The translations under genes were made by a program, and so were the position numbers. From Devosia sp. 66-14 (GTDB taxonomy: Bacteria > Pseudomonadota > Alphaproteobacteria > Rhizobiales > Devosiaceae), in contig MKVB01000006.1 in the NCBI GenBank assembly GCA_001899085.1, forward strand, positions 1,171,322 to 1,232,214: a stretch of 60,893 bases of DNA, read 5' to 3'. Shown here piece after piece: positions 43,404-52,430 of the stretch (its first letter is position 1; each line of letters opens with the position of its first letter). A model generated the notes under the pieces. It was not told the origin of the DNA, did not search any database, and saw only the letters and a program-made list of their open reading frames with translations.

Positions 43404-45716
43404 ATGTCTTATCGGCCGCATGGCGCGAGCGTTTCCGCACGCGCATTCATCTCACCTTGGTATCTGGTCGGCATCAGCGTCGCGGCGCTGCTATGCGCCA
43501 TTCCGCAGCCGGTTGCGGCGCAGGAGCTGACCGAGGCTCAAACCACCATCCTCAAGCGCATCACCTTCATCGCGCAGCGCAAAGCCAAGAGCGTGCTGGA
43601 TGTGCCGGCGACGGTGACCGTCATCGACGGCGAAACGCTGGAGAAGCGGATGATCCGCGATATCCAGGACCTGGTCCGGCTCGAACCCGGGGTGCAGGTA
43701 GACCGCTCCTCTTCGGCCACGCAGCCCTGGGCACAGCTGGGCGGCTTCACCATTCGCGGCGTCAGCGGCAATCGCGTGCAGATGCAGGTCGATGGTTCGC
43801 GCACCATCGAGAGCATCATCGATGGCGGCCGCGACGTGATCGACCCCTGGAACATGAAGCAGGTCGAGATCGTCAAGGGTCCGGCCGGCGTGCTGTGGGG
43901 CGCCGACGCGCTCGGCGGCGTCGTCTCGTTCCAGACGCTCGACCCGGAAGACCTGCTCGATGACAGCGAGAAGCCGTGGGCCGTCGAGATCAAGACGGCG
44001 TTCGACAGCTATGATCGCAGCTTCCGCCAGCAGATCAACGCGGCCTACGATTTCGGCAACGGCCTCAAGGTGCTCGGCTCACTCGGCCACGTGTCCTCGC
44101 ATGAGGCGAGGCTCTCCAATGCCCGCGCCGATGGCGGCATCTGGGGCTGTACCCGGGCGCCCAACTGGTCTTGCGACAAGTTCTTCCCGACCGATGCAGA
44201 GGCCTACAACGCCATGGCCAAGGCAGTATGGACGCCCAATGCCGACCATCGCATCGAGGTTACGGCGGAATGGAACAACCGCAAGACCGATGTGTACCAG
44301 GTCGACACCTCGGCCAACGCGGTGAGCGGCACGCCGACCACCACCAGCCAGTACAATGTCGATGAATGGACCCGCTCGGTGATCGTCGAGCGCCCGCGCC
44401 TCGCCATCGAACACGAATGGCAGATCAATAACGGCTTCATCGACAGCCTGAAATGGGACCTCAGCTATTCGCCGCAGCGCCGGGGCACGGACAGCTTCAA
44501 GAAGCAGAGCTATGCCCTGCCGGTCTCCTACTACACCACCAACCACGCGGTGCGTGACTATCGCGAGGCGTTCCTCGAGGCGGAAATCCAGGCGATCTCG
44601 AGCTTCGAGCTGGGGGCCAGCAGCCACACGCTGACCTACGGCTTCGATGGCGACATCGCCAACACGCTCTATGACGATTACACCGACACCTACAACTCGC
44701 GCACCGGCGTTTCGGGCCACACCGAGTATAACGGCTTCAGCTTCCCCGATGTCGAGACGGTGCGCGCCGACCTCTATGTCCAGGACGAGATCAAGCTCTT
44801 CGACGAGAAGCTGACGATCACCCCGGGCCTGCGCTACGCCACCTATTCGATCGATCCGACCAAGGGCAAGGCGCCCTCCTACCTGCCCGGCTTCAAGCCG
44901 GAAAAGATCGACTCGCAGACACTGATCAAGAGCTTGTCGGCCAAGTACCAGTTCACCGACGCGATCTCGGCCTACGTCGCCTACAACGAAGGCTACAAGA
45001 TGCCGACCAGCCAGCAGCTGTTCGTCTCCAGCCTCGATCCGTTCTCGGGCGGCGAAGTGATCCCGAACCCGAACCTGCGCCCCGAGACGGTGAAGAGCTA
45101 CGAGGTGGGCGTCCGCGGCGAGTTCGAGAAGGGCTGGATCAGCGCCACGGCGTTCCACTCCGACTATACCGACTTCATCCAGCGCCTGCAGGAAGTGGCG
45201 CCGGACACCTATACGTCGATCAACCTGTCGAAGGTGAAGCTGTCGGGCATCGAGCTCGCCAGCGAGTTCGAGATCTACGAGAACCTGTTCTTCAATACCG
45301 CCGTCACCTACCAGTATGGCCGCCAGCAGGCGTCGCCGACCGCGGCCGAGGGCTGGTACGAGCCGGCAACGCCGCTGACCGCGGTGCTGGGCCTGCGCTA
45401 CGAGCTGCCCGAAAACGACCTCGAGTTCGAAGTGTTCGGTACCTTCGCCGCCGGCCCCGAGCACCGGAACAACCCCGACGCCTTCAAGCCGGACGGCTAT
45501 GCGATCTTCGACGCCTTCACCAAGTGGAAGCCGACCGAAGACATCGAGATCACTGCCGGCATCCAGAACATCTTCGACACCCGGTACTTCCCCAACACGC
45601 TCAACGGCTACAACATGCCGGGCGTCCCGGGCGGCACCAATGCCGGCAATGCTCCGCCGGAGCTGCAGACCGGGCCGGGCCGCACCTTCAAGGTCGGCGC
45701 CTCAGTGAAGTTCTGA
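43404..45716 (+). CDS. TonB-dependent haem/haemoglobin receptor
   Basis: Outer-membrane beta-barrel of 770 residues. Signal peptide ends near PVAAQE; the plug domain has VLDVPATVTVIDGETLEKR, FTIRGVSGNRVQMQVDGSR and VEIVKGPAGVLWGADALGG. The haem-receptor landmarks are YNEGYKMPTSQQLF (FRAP-box position) and VIPNPNLRPETVKSYEVG (NPDL-box position); the histidine often found between them is not present. It ends in FKVGASVKF with the terminal phenylalanine typical of barrel proteins. Belongs to the haemoglobin/transferrin/lactoferrin receptor family; haem is the likely ligand from the neighbours. Confidence 0.94.
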   Translation: MSYRPHGASVSARAFISPWYLVGISVAALLCAIPQPVAAQELTEAQTTILKRITFIAQRKAKSVLDVPATVTVIDGETLEKRMIRDIQDLVRLEPGVQVDRSSSATQPWAQLGGFTIRGVSGNRVQMQVDGSRTIESIIDGGRDVIDPWNMKQVEIVKGPAGVLWGADALGGVVSFQTLDPEDLLDDSEKPWAVEIKTAFDSYDRSFRQQINAAYDFGNGLKVLGSLGHVSSHEARLSNARADGGIWGCTRAPNWSCDKFFPTDAEAYNAMAKAVWTPNADHRIEVTAEWNNRKTDVYQVDTSANAVSGTPTTTSQYNVDEWTRSVIVERPRLAIEHEWQINNGFIDSLKWDLSYSPQRRGTDSFKKQSYALPVSYYTTNHAVRDYREAFLEAEIQAISSFELGASSHTLTYGFDGDIANTLYDDYTDTYNSRTGVSGHTEYNGFSFPDVETVRADLYVQDEIKLFDEKLTITPGLRYATYSIDPTKGKAPSYLPGFKPEKIDSQTLIKSLSAKYQFTDAISAYVAYNEGYKMPTSQQLFVSSLDPFSGGEVIPNPNLRPETVKSYEVGVRGEFEKGWISATAFHSDYTDFIQRLQEVAPDTYTSINLSKVKLSGIELASEFEIYENLFFNTAVTYQYGRQQASPTAAEGWYEPATPLTAVLGLRYELPENDLEFEVFGTFAAGPEHRNNPDAFKPDGYAIFDAFTKWKPTEDIEITAGIQNIFDTRYFPNTLNGYNMPGVPGGTNAGNAPPELQTGPGRTFKVGASVKF

Positions 45717-45783
45717 TCCACACCTACTCCGCGGGAGGGCTGTCCATGGCTCTCCCGCTTTTTGCTATCCGGAGATCCTCGTC

Positions 45784-47493
45784 ATGACCCGCGTGCTCGG
45801 CCAGTTCTGGCGCCTTCTTGGGCTTTGCATCAGCGGACGGGGCGGCAAACTCGGGCTCGTGCTGTTCGTCGCCGTCGTCGCGCTCAAGCTGATGGGCGTC
45901 TACGCGACGCTCAGGATCATCTCCTGGACCAAGGATTTCTACTCGGCGCTCGAGGCCGTGGATGCCGAGGCGGCGCTGACCCAGATCGGCATTTTCGGCA
46001 TCATCGTGCTGCTCAATTCGATCCGCGAACTGAGCTCGCAATATCTCAACAAGCTGGTGCTGATCCGCTGGCGAAAGTCGCTGACCGAGGCGGTGCGCGA
46101 TCGGTGGCTGAGCGGCAAGGCCTATTGGCGGATGGCCAATGGCGGCGGGGTCGACAACCCAGACCAGCGCATCGCCGACGATTGCCGGCTGTTCGTCGGC
46201 GGGGTGCTGAGCGAGGCGCTCGACCTCATCACCAATATCGTGGCGATCTTCTCCTATGTGGCGCTGCTCTGGCAGCTGTCGTCGTTCCCGCTGTCGCTCA
46301 ACTTCATCGGGCTCGACTTCCAGATTCCGCGCTACATGCTGGTGGCTGCCTTCGTCTATGTGGCGCTCTGTTCGCTGCTTACGCACGTGCTCGGCAGCCC
46401 GCTCAAGGCGCTCTATGTCGAGCAGCAGCGCCGCGAAGCCGATTTCCGCTTTGCGCTGGCCCGCATGCGCTCCAATGTCGACGAGATCGCGCTGCTGAAC
46501 GGCGAAGCGGCCGAGCGCCGGACGCTCGATACGCGCTTCGGCGGAATCATGGGCAACTGGCGGCGGCTGATCAACCGCGAGCTGATCCTCAGCTGCTTCA
46601 CCTACCCCTACAACCACACGGTGCTGCGCATTCCGCTGTTCGTGGCGCTGCCCGCGTTCCTCGCCGGCAGCGTCAATTTCGGCGGCCTGATGGAAGTCAG
46701 CAGCGCGTTCTCGAGCGTCGTGACCACGCTGTCGTGGTTCATCTTCTCGTATCGCGACCTCGCCGACCTCGTCGCCGCCTCGTCGCGCCTCGATGGCTTC
46801 CTGCGCTCGACGGAAGGCGATGCCGGGACGATGCCGGTGGTCCAGCCGGGCAACGGCCCGCTGCGCGTCTCGGGGCTCGACCTGACACTGCCGGATGGCC
46901 GGGCGCTGCTCGGAGTGAAAGACCTCACCGTCGCAGCGGGCGAAGCGATATGGCTGGCGGGCGCCTCGGGGCTGGGCAAGACCACCCTGGTCAAGGCCAT
47001 CGCCGGGCTCTGGCCGCATGCCAATGGCCGGATCGAGACGCCGCAGGGCAGCATGCTGTTCCTGCCGCAGCGCGCCTATGTGCCGATCGGCGACATCATG
47101 GATGCGGTGGCCTATCCGTCGACCGCCGAGGCGTTCCTGCCGGAAGCGCGCCAGGCGGCCCTCGAGGCCGTGGGCCTCGGCGACCGGCTGGATGTGACGC
47201 TCGGCGCCGGCGAGGCCGGCACCGGCGGGCTCTCGGGCGGCGAACTGCAGCGGCTGGCGCTGGCGCGGCTGCTGCTGCATCGGCCGGACTTCGCCTTCCT
47301 CGACGAAGCGACCAGCGCACTCGACGTCGCCGCCGAGAGCGAACTGCTGGCGCTGCTGCGCCGCGAACTGCCGCGGACGGCGTTCATCCTCGTCGCCCAT
47401 CGGAAGCCCCAGGGGCTGGGCCCGCTCACCACCGTGGAACTGGGCGCCGCTCCGGCGGCTCCTGCTGCGCCTCTCGAACCCGTACTTGCTTAA
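45784..47493 (+). CDS. Fused membrane-ATPase ABC transporter of the SbmA/BacA-YddA (Rv1819c-like) type
   Basis: A 569-residue protein joining about six membrane helices to one ATPase. The membrane half has the SbmA_BacA/ABC-D hallmark DNPDQRIADDCRLFV (about residue 121). The ATPase has Walker A GASGLGKTT (about residue 396), Q-loop LFLPQRAYVPIG, signature LSGGELQRLALARLLL and Walker B FAFLDEATSALD. Related proteins move cobalamin, peptides and other hydrophilic cargo inward. It stands between the haem receptor and a haem-handling protein, 68 bases past the receptor, where an HmuUV importer would be expected. Confidence 0.92.
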   Translation: MTRVLGQFWRLLGLCISGRGGKLGLVLFVAVVALKLMGVYATLRIISWTKDFYSALEAVDAEAALTQIGIFGIIVLLNSIRELSSQYLNKLVLIRWRKSLTEAVRDRWLSGKAYWRMANGGGVDNPDQRIADDCRLFVGGVLSEALDLITNIVAIFSYVALLWQLSSFPLSLNFIGLDFQIPRYMLVAAFVYVALCSLLTHVLGSPLKALYVEQQRREADFRFALARMRSNVDEIALLNGEAAERRTLDTRFGGIMGNWRRLINRELILSCFTYPYNHTVLRIPLFVALPAFLAGSVNFGGLMEVSSAFSSVVTTLSWFIFSYRDLADLVAASSRLDGFLRSTEGDAGTMPVVQPGNGPLRVSGLDLTLPDGRALLGVKDLTVAAGEAIWLAGASGLGKTTLVKAIAGLWPHANGRIETPQGSMLFLPQRAYVPIGDIMDAVAYPSTAEAFLPEARQAALEAVGLGDRLDVTLGAGEAGTGGLSGGELQRLALARLLLHRPDFAFLDEATSALDVAAESELLALLRRELPRTAFILVAHRKPQGLGPLTTVELGAAPAAPAAPLEPVLA

Positions 47494-47503
47494 GGACATT
47501 GCA

Positions 47504-48220
47504 ATGCTCGATACGCCTGCCTCCCCGCCAACGACCCTCCCCCGTGCCCGGCTCGATGCCAGCGCCCAGGACGTGCTCGCGACCCTGCCCGCCATCGGCC
47601 GGCTGATGGTGACGGCGCGCCACCTCGGCGCCACGCATGAGCGGATCGGCACGGTCGAGAGCGTGAGCTTCGAGGACGGCTGGGCAGTGATCGGCGGCGC
47701 CGAGCATGAAAGCCGGATCGAGCTGGCGCGCATCGCCGAGATCATCGTCGACCGCACCAGCGTGATGAAGGACAAGGCCTATCCGCGCATCGACCTCAAC
47801 CGCGCCGATGGCAGCTATATCTGCGGCATTGTCGCGTTCGACGGGCTGGAGCCGTTCGATGCGGCGGTGGCTGCGCTCGGCGTCGGCACCGCCATCGACG
47901 CCAAGCCGGATACGCCGCCGGGCGAGCGGGTCGAGGCCAGCGAAACCGACCCCGGCCGCCTGCCGCTCGAAGATGCACAGGCGGCGCAATCCCCGGTGGT
48001 CATCGGCTTCAAGCGCCCCGGCTTCCAGCAATTCTGGCGCGGCACCATCGAGACGGTGAAGCCGGCCATGGGCTTCATCAACGTGATGCGGTCGGATTTC
48101 CATCTGCACCTCAAGGCGGGTGCGGTGGCCGAATGGCACCGGGACTCGGTCACCGGGGAGCGCGAAGCGTTCAATGCCGACGGCGAACCGCTGGGCCTGA
48201 CGCTGCTGCGGGCGAACTGA
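47504..48220 (+). CDS. ChuX/HutX/HemS-like haem utilisation protein
   Basis: A 238-residue cytoplasmic protein. N-terminal half LPAIGRLMVTARHLGATHER, then GTVESVSFEDGWAVIGG and RIELARIAEIIVDR resembles one repeat of the HemS/ChuX fold. The C-terminal part AMGFINVMRSDFHLHLKAGA matches the conserved FNV-x-DFxLHL region of HemS proteins. It is longer than ChuX (about 165) but shorter than HemS (about 350). ATG 47504 with TAAGGA upstream. Likely receives haem after import. Confidence 0.8.
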   Translation: MLDTPASPPTTLPRARLDASAQDVLATLPAIGRLMVTARHLGATHERIGTVESVSFEDGWAVIGGAEHESRIELARIAEIIVDRTSVMKDKAYPRIDLNRADGSYICGIVAFDGLEPFDAAVAALGVGTAIDAKPDTPPGERVEASETDPGRLPLEDAQAAQSPVVIGFKRPGFQQFWRGTIETVKPAMGFINVMRSDFHLHLKAGAVAEWHRDSVTGEREAFNADGEPLGLTLLRAN

Positions 48221-48244
48221 GGGCGGCCAAGTCGGCAGTCAGCG

Positions 48245-48362
48245 CACCTCTCCCTTGGGGGAGAGGTCGACGCGCAGCGTCGGGTGAGGGGGCCTTGCGC
48301 AAGGCTCAGCGTTTGCGGCAAGGCCCCCTCACCCTGACCCTCTCCCCCAAAGGGAGAGGGGA
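48245..48362. repeat. Intergenic double-hairpin repeat (ACCTCTCCC type), copy 1
   Basis: ACCTCTCCCTTGGGGGAGAGGT followed by a GACGCGCAGCGTC hairpin and GGGTGAGGGGGCCTTG (first unit shown to 20 bases: ACCTCTCCCTTGGGGGAGAG), mirrored by CAAGGCCCCCTCACCC and CTCTCCCCCAAAGGGAGAG. It ends the haem island. Same family as the copies at 50724 and 55878. Confidence 0.75.
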
Positions 48363-48437
48363 CGATGTGGCACCGACCGCTGACGAACTCAGCCCTCGCC
48401 TCATCCCAAAGCGCAATTGCTGCTGTCACCAAGATAT

Positions 48438-48445
48438 TATAATAG
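48438..48445 (+). promoter_or_regulatory. TATAATAG element, likely -10 box ahead of the SDR operon
   Basis: TATAAT (48438-48443) within the palindrome TATTATAATA, followed by AGC. A TTGCTG lies 15 bases upstream. The same octamer TATAATAG occurs twice on the minus strand at 54654-54669 upstream of the sugar ABC operon. Confidence 0.5.
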
Positions 48446-48475
48446 CATTGGCGCGGGGCTGGAGGAGTCGTGCCA

Positions 48476-49255
48476 ATGCAGGTGGAGTTGAACGGGCGGG
48501 TGGCCTTGGTCACCGGCGCGGCGGGAGCGATCGGCCGCGCCATTGCGCGACGGCTGAGCGACAATGGCGCGAGCGTCGTGATCGCCGACATCAATCGCGA
48601 GGGGGCGGAGGCCTATGCGGCCACCCTGCCCGATGCGATGGCGGCGGTGATCGACATTTCGAGCCGCGATTCTGCCGAAGCGGGCGTCGCGGAAACCCTC
48701 GCCCGCTATGGCCGGATCGACATCCTGGTCAATAATGCCGGGGTCAACAGCTTCGTCCATCGGGTGAACATTGACAGCTTCCCGCTCGAGGAATGGGAGC
48801 GGATCACCCGCATCGACCTCGACGGGCTCTACCTGATGAGCCATGCGGCGCTGCAGCCGATGGTGAAGCAGGGCGAAGGCGGGCGGATCATCAACATCGC
48901 CTCGGTGGTGGGGCTGGCAGCGATGCGGCTGCAGAGCCCGTTCGTCGCCGCCAAGGCCGGCATCATTCACATGACCCGCTCGATGGCGCTGGAACTGGGG
49001 CCGCAGGGCATCCTCACCAACGCCATTGCGCCAGGCTCGATCATGACCGAGGGGACGCGCTCGCTGTTCTATGGCGCCGACGGCAAGTTCGCCGGCCGCA
49101 CCGCCGAGTTCATGCGGCATTTGCCGCTCGGACGCCCCGGCACGCCTGAGGAGATTGCCGAAGCCGTGCTGTTCCTCAGCTCGCCCGGCGCCGGCTACAT
49201 CAACGGCCAGGTGCTGGCCGTCGATGGCGGCTGGACCGCCGGCTACATGATGTGA
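48476..49255 (+). CDS. SDR-family protein with altered catalytic residues
   Basis: A 259-residue classic short-chain dehydrogenase/reductase by fold: NAD(P) motif TGAAGAIG (13-20), NNAG (86-89), catalytic Ser143 and Lys160. The active-site tyrosine is replaced by Phe156 (FVAAK instead of YxxxK) and the structural asparagine appears as Asp114 in RIDLDG. C-terminus GQVLAVDGGWTAGY is standard. ATG 48476 follows AGGAG by 8 bases. First of three genes (SDR, SDR-like, epimerase). Oxidoreductase activity is doubtful without the tyrosine. Confidence 0.88.
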   Translation: MQVELNGRVALVTGAAGAIGRAIARRLSDNGASVVIADINREGAEAYAATLPDAMAAVIDISSRDSAEAGVAETLARYGRIDILVNNAGVNSFVHRVNIDSFPLEEWERITRIDLDGLYLMSHAALQPMVKQGEGGRIINIASVVGLAAMRLQSPFVAAKAGIIHMTRSMALELGPQGILTNAIAPGSIMTEGTRSLFYGADGKFAGRTAEFMRHLPLGRPGTPEEIAEAVLFLSSPGAGYINGQVLAVDGGWTAGYMM

Positions 49256-49263
49256 GGCCGAAC

Positions 49264-49836
49264 ATGCAGATCGAACTCCAGAACACGTTCGTCGAGCTGC
49301 GCGGCGAGCAGAACCCGGTGACGGCGGCGATACTCGACGCCCTGCGGCGCAACGGCGCGACGGTTGGCGCGGTCGCGCCGGTGCCGGATATCCTGATCGT
49401 GTCGCTGCCGTTGCTGCCGGTCGCCGGCAACGAGCCGGCGCCGCACCTGCAGGCGGCCAGGGAGGCCGGCGAGGCGATGTTCGCGCGCGGCAGCGGGCGC
49501 ATCCTGTTTCTCGTCTCGGCGGCTGCGGGGATGCCGATGCGGCGGCATGCCGAGTTCTCGGTGGCGATGGCCGGCGTGCTGGCGACGGTGCGCACCATGG
49601 CGATGCAGTTGGGGCCAGCGGTGCTGGTGAATGCCCTGGGCGTGGGCGCCATCGGCGAGGCACTGGTGGCAGGGGATGCCGCCATGCTCGGGCATGCATC
49701 GGTGAAGCGGCCGGGCACGGTGGCGGAGGTCGCCGACACGGCGCTGTTCTTCTGCGATCCGCTCAACAGCTACACCACCGGTCAGCTGCTGTCGGTCGAC
49801 GGGGGATGGAGTGCCGGCTATGGCCGCAATTTCTGA
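49264..49836 (+). CDS. Degenerate SDR-like protein
   Basis: A 190-residue shortened SDR relative. The tail YTTGQLLSVDGGWSAGYGRN matches the tail of the preceding SDR, and VSAAAGMPMRRHAEFSVAMA sits where the Ser-Tyr-x3-Lys site should be, but reads F-x3-M. The N-terminus has no TGxxxGxG cofactor motif and about 60 residues are missing. It cannot be a normal dehydrogenase; it may be a partner subunit of the upstream SDR. ATG 49264 has GAGG upstream; a GTG at 49252 overlaps the previous stop. Confidence 0.8.
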   Translation: MQIELQNTFVELRGEQNPVTAAILDALRRNGATVGAVAPVPDILIVSLPLLPVAGNEPAPHLQAAREAGEAMFARGSGRILFLVSAAAGMPMRRHAEFSVAMAGVLATVRTMAMQLGPAVLVNALGVGAIGEALVAGDAAMLGHASVKRPGTVAEVADTALFFCDPLNSYTTGQLLSVDGGWSAGYGRNF

Positions 49837-50713
49837 GCATCTCGAGCTCCGCGCCGGGCCGTTGGCGGTCGACCTCGCGCCCCATATCGGCGGCAGCATT
49901 GCCGGCTTCCGGATCGACGGCATCGACGTGATGCGGCCACTCTCGGACGCCAACCGGCAGGCCGGCAATGTGCTCGGCGTCGCGTCCTTCCCGATGATCC
50001 CGTTCGCCAACCGGATCGGCGGCAACGCCTTCACCTTCGAGGGGCAGCGCTACGGTTTCGCCGCGAACAATCCGCCGGAGATCTACCATGTGCACGGCAC
50101 CGCCTGGCACCGGCCATGGACCGCCGAGCAACTGGCCCCGGGCCAGGCCGTACTGACGCTGGAGGTGGCGGATCCCTCGTCCTACTCGTATCGCGCCGAG
50201 CAGCGGTTCACGCTCACCGAGACTGCACTGGAGCTGGCAACGCGGGTCACCAACACGAGCGAACGGCGGATGCCGTTCGGCTTCGGGCATCACCCCTGGT
50301 TCGACCGGGATGCCGACACGACGGTTGAGTTCGGCGCGACGAGCTTTCACCTCAACGAGCCGGAAGGGATGATCGGGCAACGGGTGTCGCTGCCGCCGGA
50401 GGTGTCCTTCAACACCGCCGCGCCACTGCCGATCCACTGGCGCTGCAGCGACTATGGCGGCTGGGACGGCAAAGCTAAGCTGCGCTTTCCAGGCCGCGGG
50501 GCGGGGATCACCATGAGAGGCGATGCGCCCTACAGGCACGTGATGTTCTACGCCGATCCGGCGCTGAACGTGTTCTGTGTCGAGCCGCAGACCAATGCCT
50601 CGGGGGCATTCAACCGGCCGGACGGGTTCGGTGATCCGGAAGACGGGGTGATCGTGCTGGAGCCGGGCGAGAGTGCCGAGGGAACGCTGCGGTTCGAGCC
50701 GTTCCGGATTTGA
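49820..50713 (+). CDS. Aldose 1-epimerase family protein
   Basis: A 297-residue galactose-mutarotase-like enzyme. Seen: VLGVASFPMIPFANRIGGNAF with the substrate-binding FPMIPFANR, YHVHGTAWHRPW with the catalytic histidines, PFGFGHHPWFD, and a C-terminal GVIVLEPGES. It overlaps the end of the degenerate SDR gene by 17 bases. Interconverts sugar anomers, consistent with the sugar transporter nearby. Start at ATG 49820 with GGAG upstream. Confidence 0.92.
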   Translation: MAAISEHLELRAGPLAVDLAPHIGGSIAGFRIDGIDVMRPLSDANRQAGNVLGVASFPMIPFANRIGGNAFTFEGQRYGFAANNPPEIYHVHGTAWHRPWTAEQLAPGQAVLTLEVADPSSYSYRAEQRFTLTETALELATRVTNTSERRMPFGFGHHPWFDRDADTTVEFGATSFHLNEPEGMIGQRVSLPPEVSFNTAAPLPIHWRCSDYGGWDGKAKLRFPGRGAGITMRGDAPYRHVMFYADPALNVFCVEPQTNASGAFNRPDGFGDPEDGVIVLEPGESAEGTLRFEPFRI

Positions 50714-50719
50714 CGGCAA

Positions 50720-50860
50720 AAAAGGGCCCCCTCACCCGGATTGCTGCGCAATCCGACCTCTCCCCCAAAGGGAGAGGTGCGATAGAGGCTCGATCATGCC
50801 ACAGCTCACCTCTCCCTTGGGGGAGAGGTCGGCGCGCAGCGCCGGGTGAGGGGGCCTTTT
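50720..50860. repeat. Intergenic double-hairpin repeat (ACCTCTCCC type), copy 2; bidirectional terminator
   Basis: Outer arms AAAGGGCCCCCTCACCCGG and CCGGGTGAGGGGGCCTTTT enclose two hairpins built on ACCTCTCCC/GGGAGAGGT. It lies between convergent genes (epimerase and ABC ATPase), and the A and T runs at its ends suit a terminator in both directions. Confidence 0.8.
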
Positions 50861-50863
50861 ACC

Positions 50864-52399
50864 TCATGAAGCCGCGCGCACCGTCTCGGCCTGGGCCGCC
50901 GCCACTGCACGCAGCACGCGATCTTCGCCGCCCTCGCCGCGCTTGAACGCATCGACGATGCGGCCGTCGGCGATGGTCAGGCAACGGTCGCAGAGGCCGA
51001 GCACTTCTTCGAGCTCGGACGAGACGACGACCAGCGCCACGCCCTTGTCGGCGAGCTCGACGACGAGACGGTAGATCTCCTGCCGCGTCGCCGCATCGAC
51101 GCCCTTGGTCGGCTCGTCGAGCAGCAGCACCTTTGGCGCGCGCATCAGCACCCGGGCGAACAGCAGCTTCTGCTGGTTGCCGCCCGACAGATGCGCCACC
51201 GAAGCCTGCGGTGACGACGCCTTGACGTTGAGCTGGCGCATCGCTTCGAGGATGGCGCTGCGCTCACGATCGCCGCGCACCATGCCGCGGGCCGAGAGCG
51301 GATCGAGATTGCCGATGGTGATGTTGGCGCCGACCGGCAGGTTGAACAGCAGGCCGTCGCGCTTGCGATCCTCGGTGAGGAGCGCAATGCCGGCGTCGCG
51401 CGCGTCACGCGGCGAACGGATGGCCACCGGCTGGCCGTCCACTTTCACTGTTCCCTCGGCGGCAACGCGGCCGAAAATGCCGTGCAGGATTTCACTGCGG
51501 CCCGAGCCGAGCAGCCCGGCGAGGCCGACGATCTCACCCGAGGCCACCGAGAAGCTGACGTCGCGCGCGCCGTAGATGGCGCCCGGCTTGCCGGCGACAT
51601 TGAGGTGCTCGACCTCGAGCATCGGGCGGGCGCCGACCGGCGCCTCGTGCGTGGGGAACAGCTTCTGCAGCCGCTGGCCCGACATGGCGAAGATGAAGCG
51701 CTCTTCCTCGAATTCTTCGCGGCCAAGCTCGGCGGCGACGCGCCCGTCGCGCAGCACGGTGGCGCGGTCGCAGACCTCGAGTACCTCGGGCAGCCGGTGG
51801 GTGATGTAAATCATGGTGACGCCCTGCCGCTTCAGGCGGCGCAGCACCTCGAGCAGCGCTTCGACCTCGGTGCCCGAGAGCGAGGCGGTCGGCTCGTCGA
51901 GCATCAGCACCCGCGGCCTCAGGGCCAGGGCGCGGGCGATCATCACCAGGTGGCGCTGGGCCGAGGTGAGCGAGGCGACGATGGCCTTGGGATCGATCGT
52001 CAGGCCGAGATCGTCGAGGATGGCGCGGGTACGATCCTCGAGCTTGTGCCGGTAGATCAGCACGCCCTCGCCCAGCCCGGTATGGCCGGCAAAGACGTTC
52101 TCGGCGACCGAGAGCTGCTCCAGCACCTCGATTTCCTGCGGCACATAGCCGACGCCGGCAGCGCGCGCCGCGGCGGGCGAGGCAAAGCTTACGCCGGCGC
52201 CGGCAAGGGTGATCTCGCCGCTGTAGGAGCCGGCCGGGTGGACGCCGTTGAGGATCTTCACCAGCGTCGACTTGCCGGCGCCGTTCTGGCCGAGCAGCGC
52301 GTGGATCTCGCCCGGCAGCACATTGAAATCAACGCCACGCAGGGCCTGCACGCCGGCGAAGGCCTTGACGATGCCGCGGGCGGAAAAGATCGGGTCCAT
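50864..52399 (-). CDS. Sugar ABC transporter ATP-binding protein (two cassettes, RbsA/MglA type)
   Basis: A 511-residue cytoplasmic ATPase with two ABC cassettes. First: GQNGAGKSTLVKIL (about residue 34), signature replaced by LTSAQRHLVMIARAL, Walker B VLMLDEPTASLSG. Second: degenerate Walker A GLLGSGRSEILHG (about residue 292), intact LSGGNQQKLLFARVL and VLLLDEPTKGVD. This asymmetry is normal for RbsA-type proteins. Last gene of the minus-strand transporter operon. Confidence 0.95.
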   Translation of the reverse strand: MDPIFSARGIVKAFAGVQALRGVDFNVLPGEIHALLGQNGAGKSTLVKILNGVHPAGSYSGEITLAGAGVSFASPAAARAAGVGYVPQEIEVLEQLSVAENVFAGHTGLGEGVLIYRHKLEDRTRAILDDLGLTIDPKAIVASLTSAQRHLVMIARALALRPRVLMLDEPTASLSGTEVEALLEVLRRLKRQGVTMIYITHRLPEVLEVCDRATVLRDGRVAAELGREEFEEERFIFAMSGQRLQKLFPTHEAPVGARPMLEVEHLNVAGKPGAIYGARDVSFSVASGEIVGLAGLLGSGRSEILHGIFGRVAAEGTVKVDGQPVAIRSPRDARDAGIALLTEDRKRDGLLFNLPVGANITIGNLDPLSARGMVRGDRERSAILEAMRQLNVKASSPQASVAHLSGGNQQKLLFARVLMRAPKVLLLDEPTKGVDAATRQEIYRLVVELADKGVALVVVSSELEEVLGLCDRCLTIADGRIVDAFKRGEGGEDRVLRAVAAAQAETVRAAS

Positions 52400-52430
52400 G
52401 GGCTGCCTTGGTTGATCTGCTCGGGGGAGA

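Noticed and set aside
45724-47775. A 683-codon minus-strand frame opposite the fused ABC transporter
   Set aside because: Antisense shadow; the plus strand has Walker A, signature and Walker B motifs.
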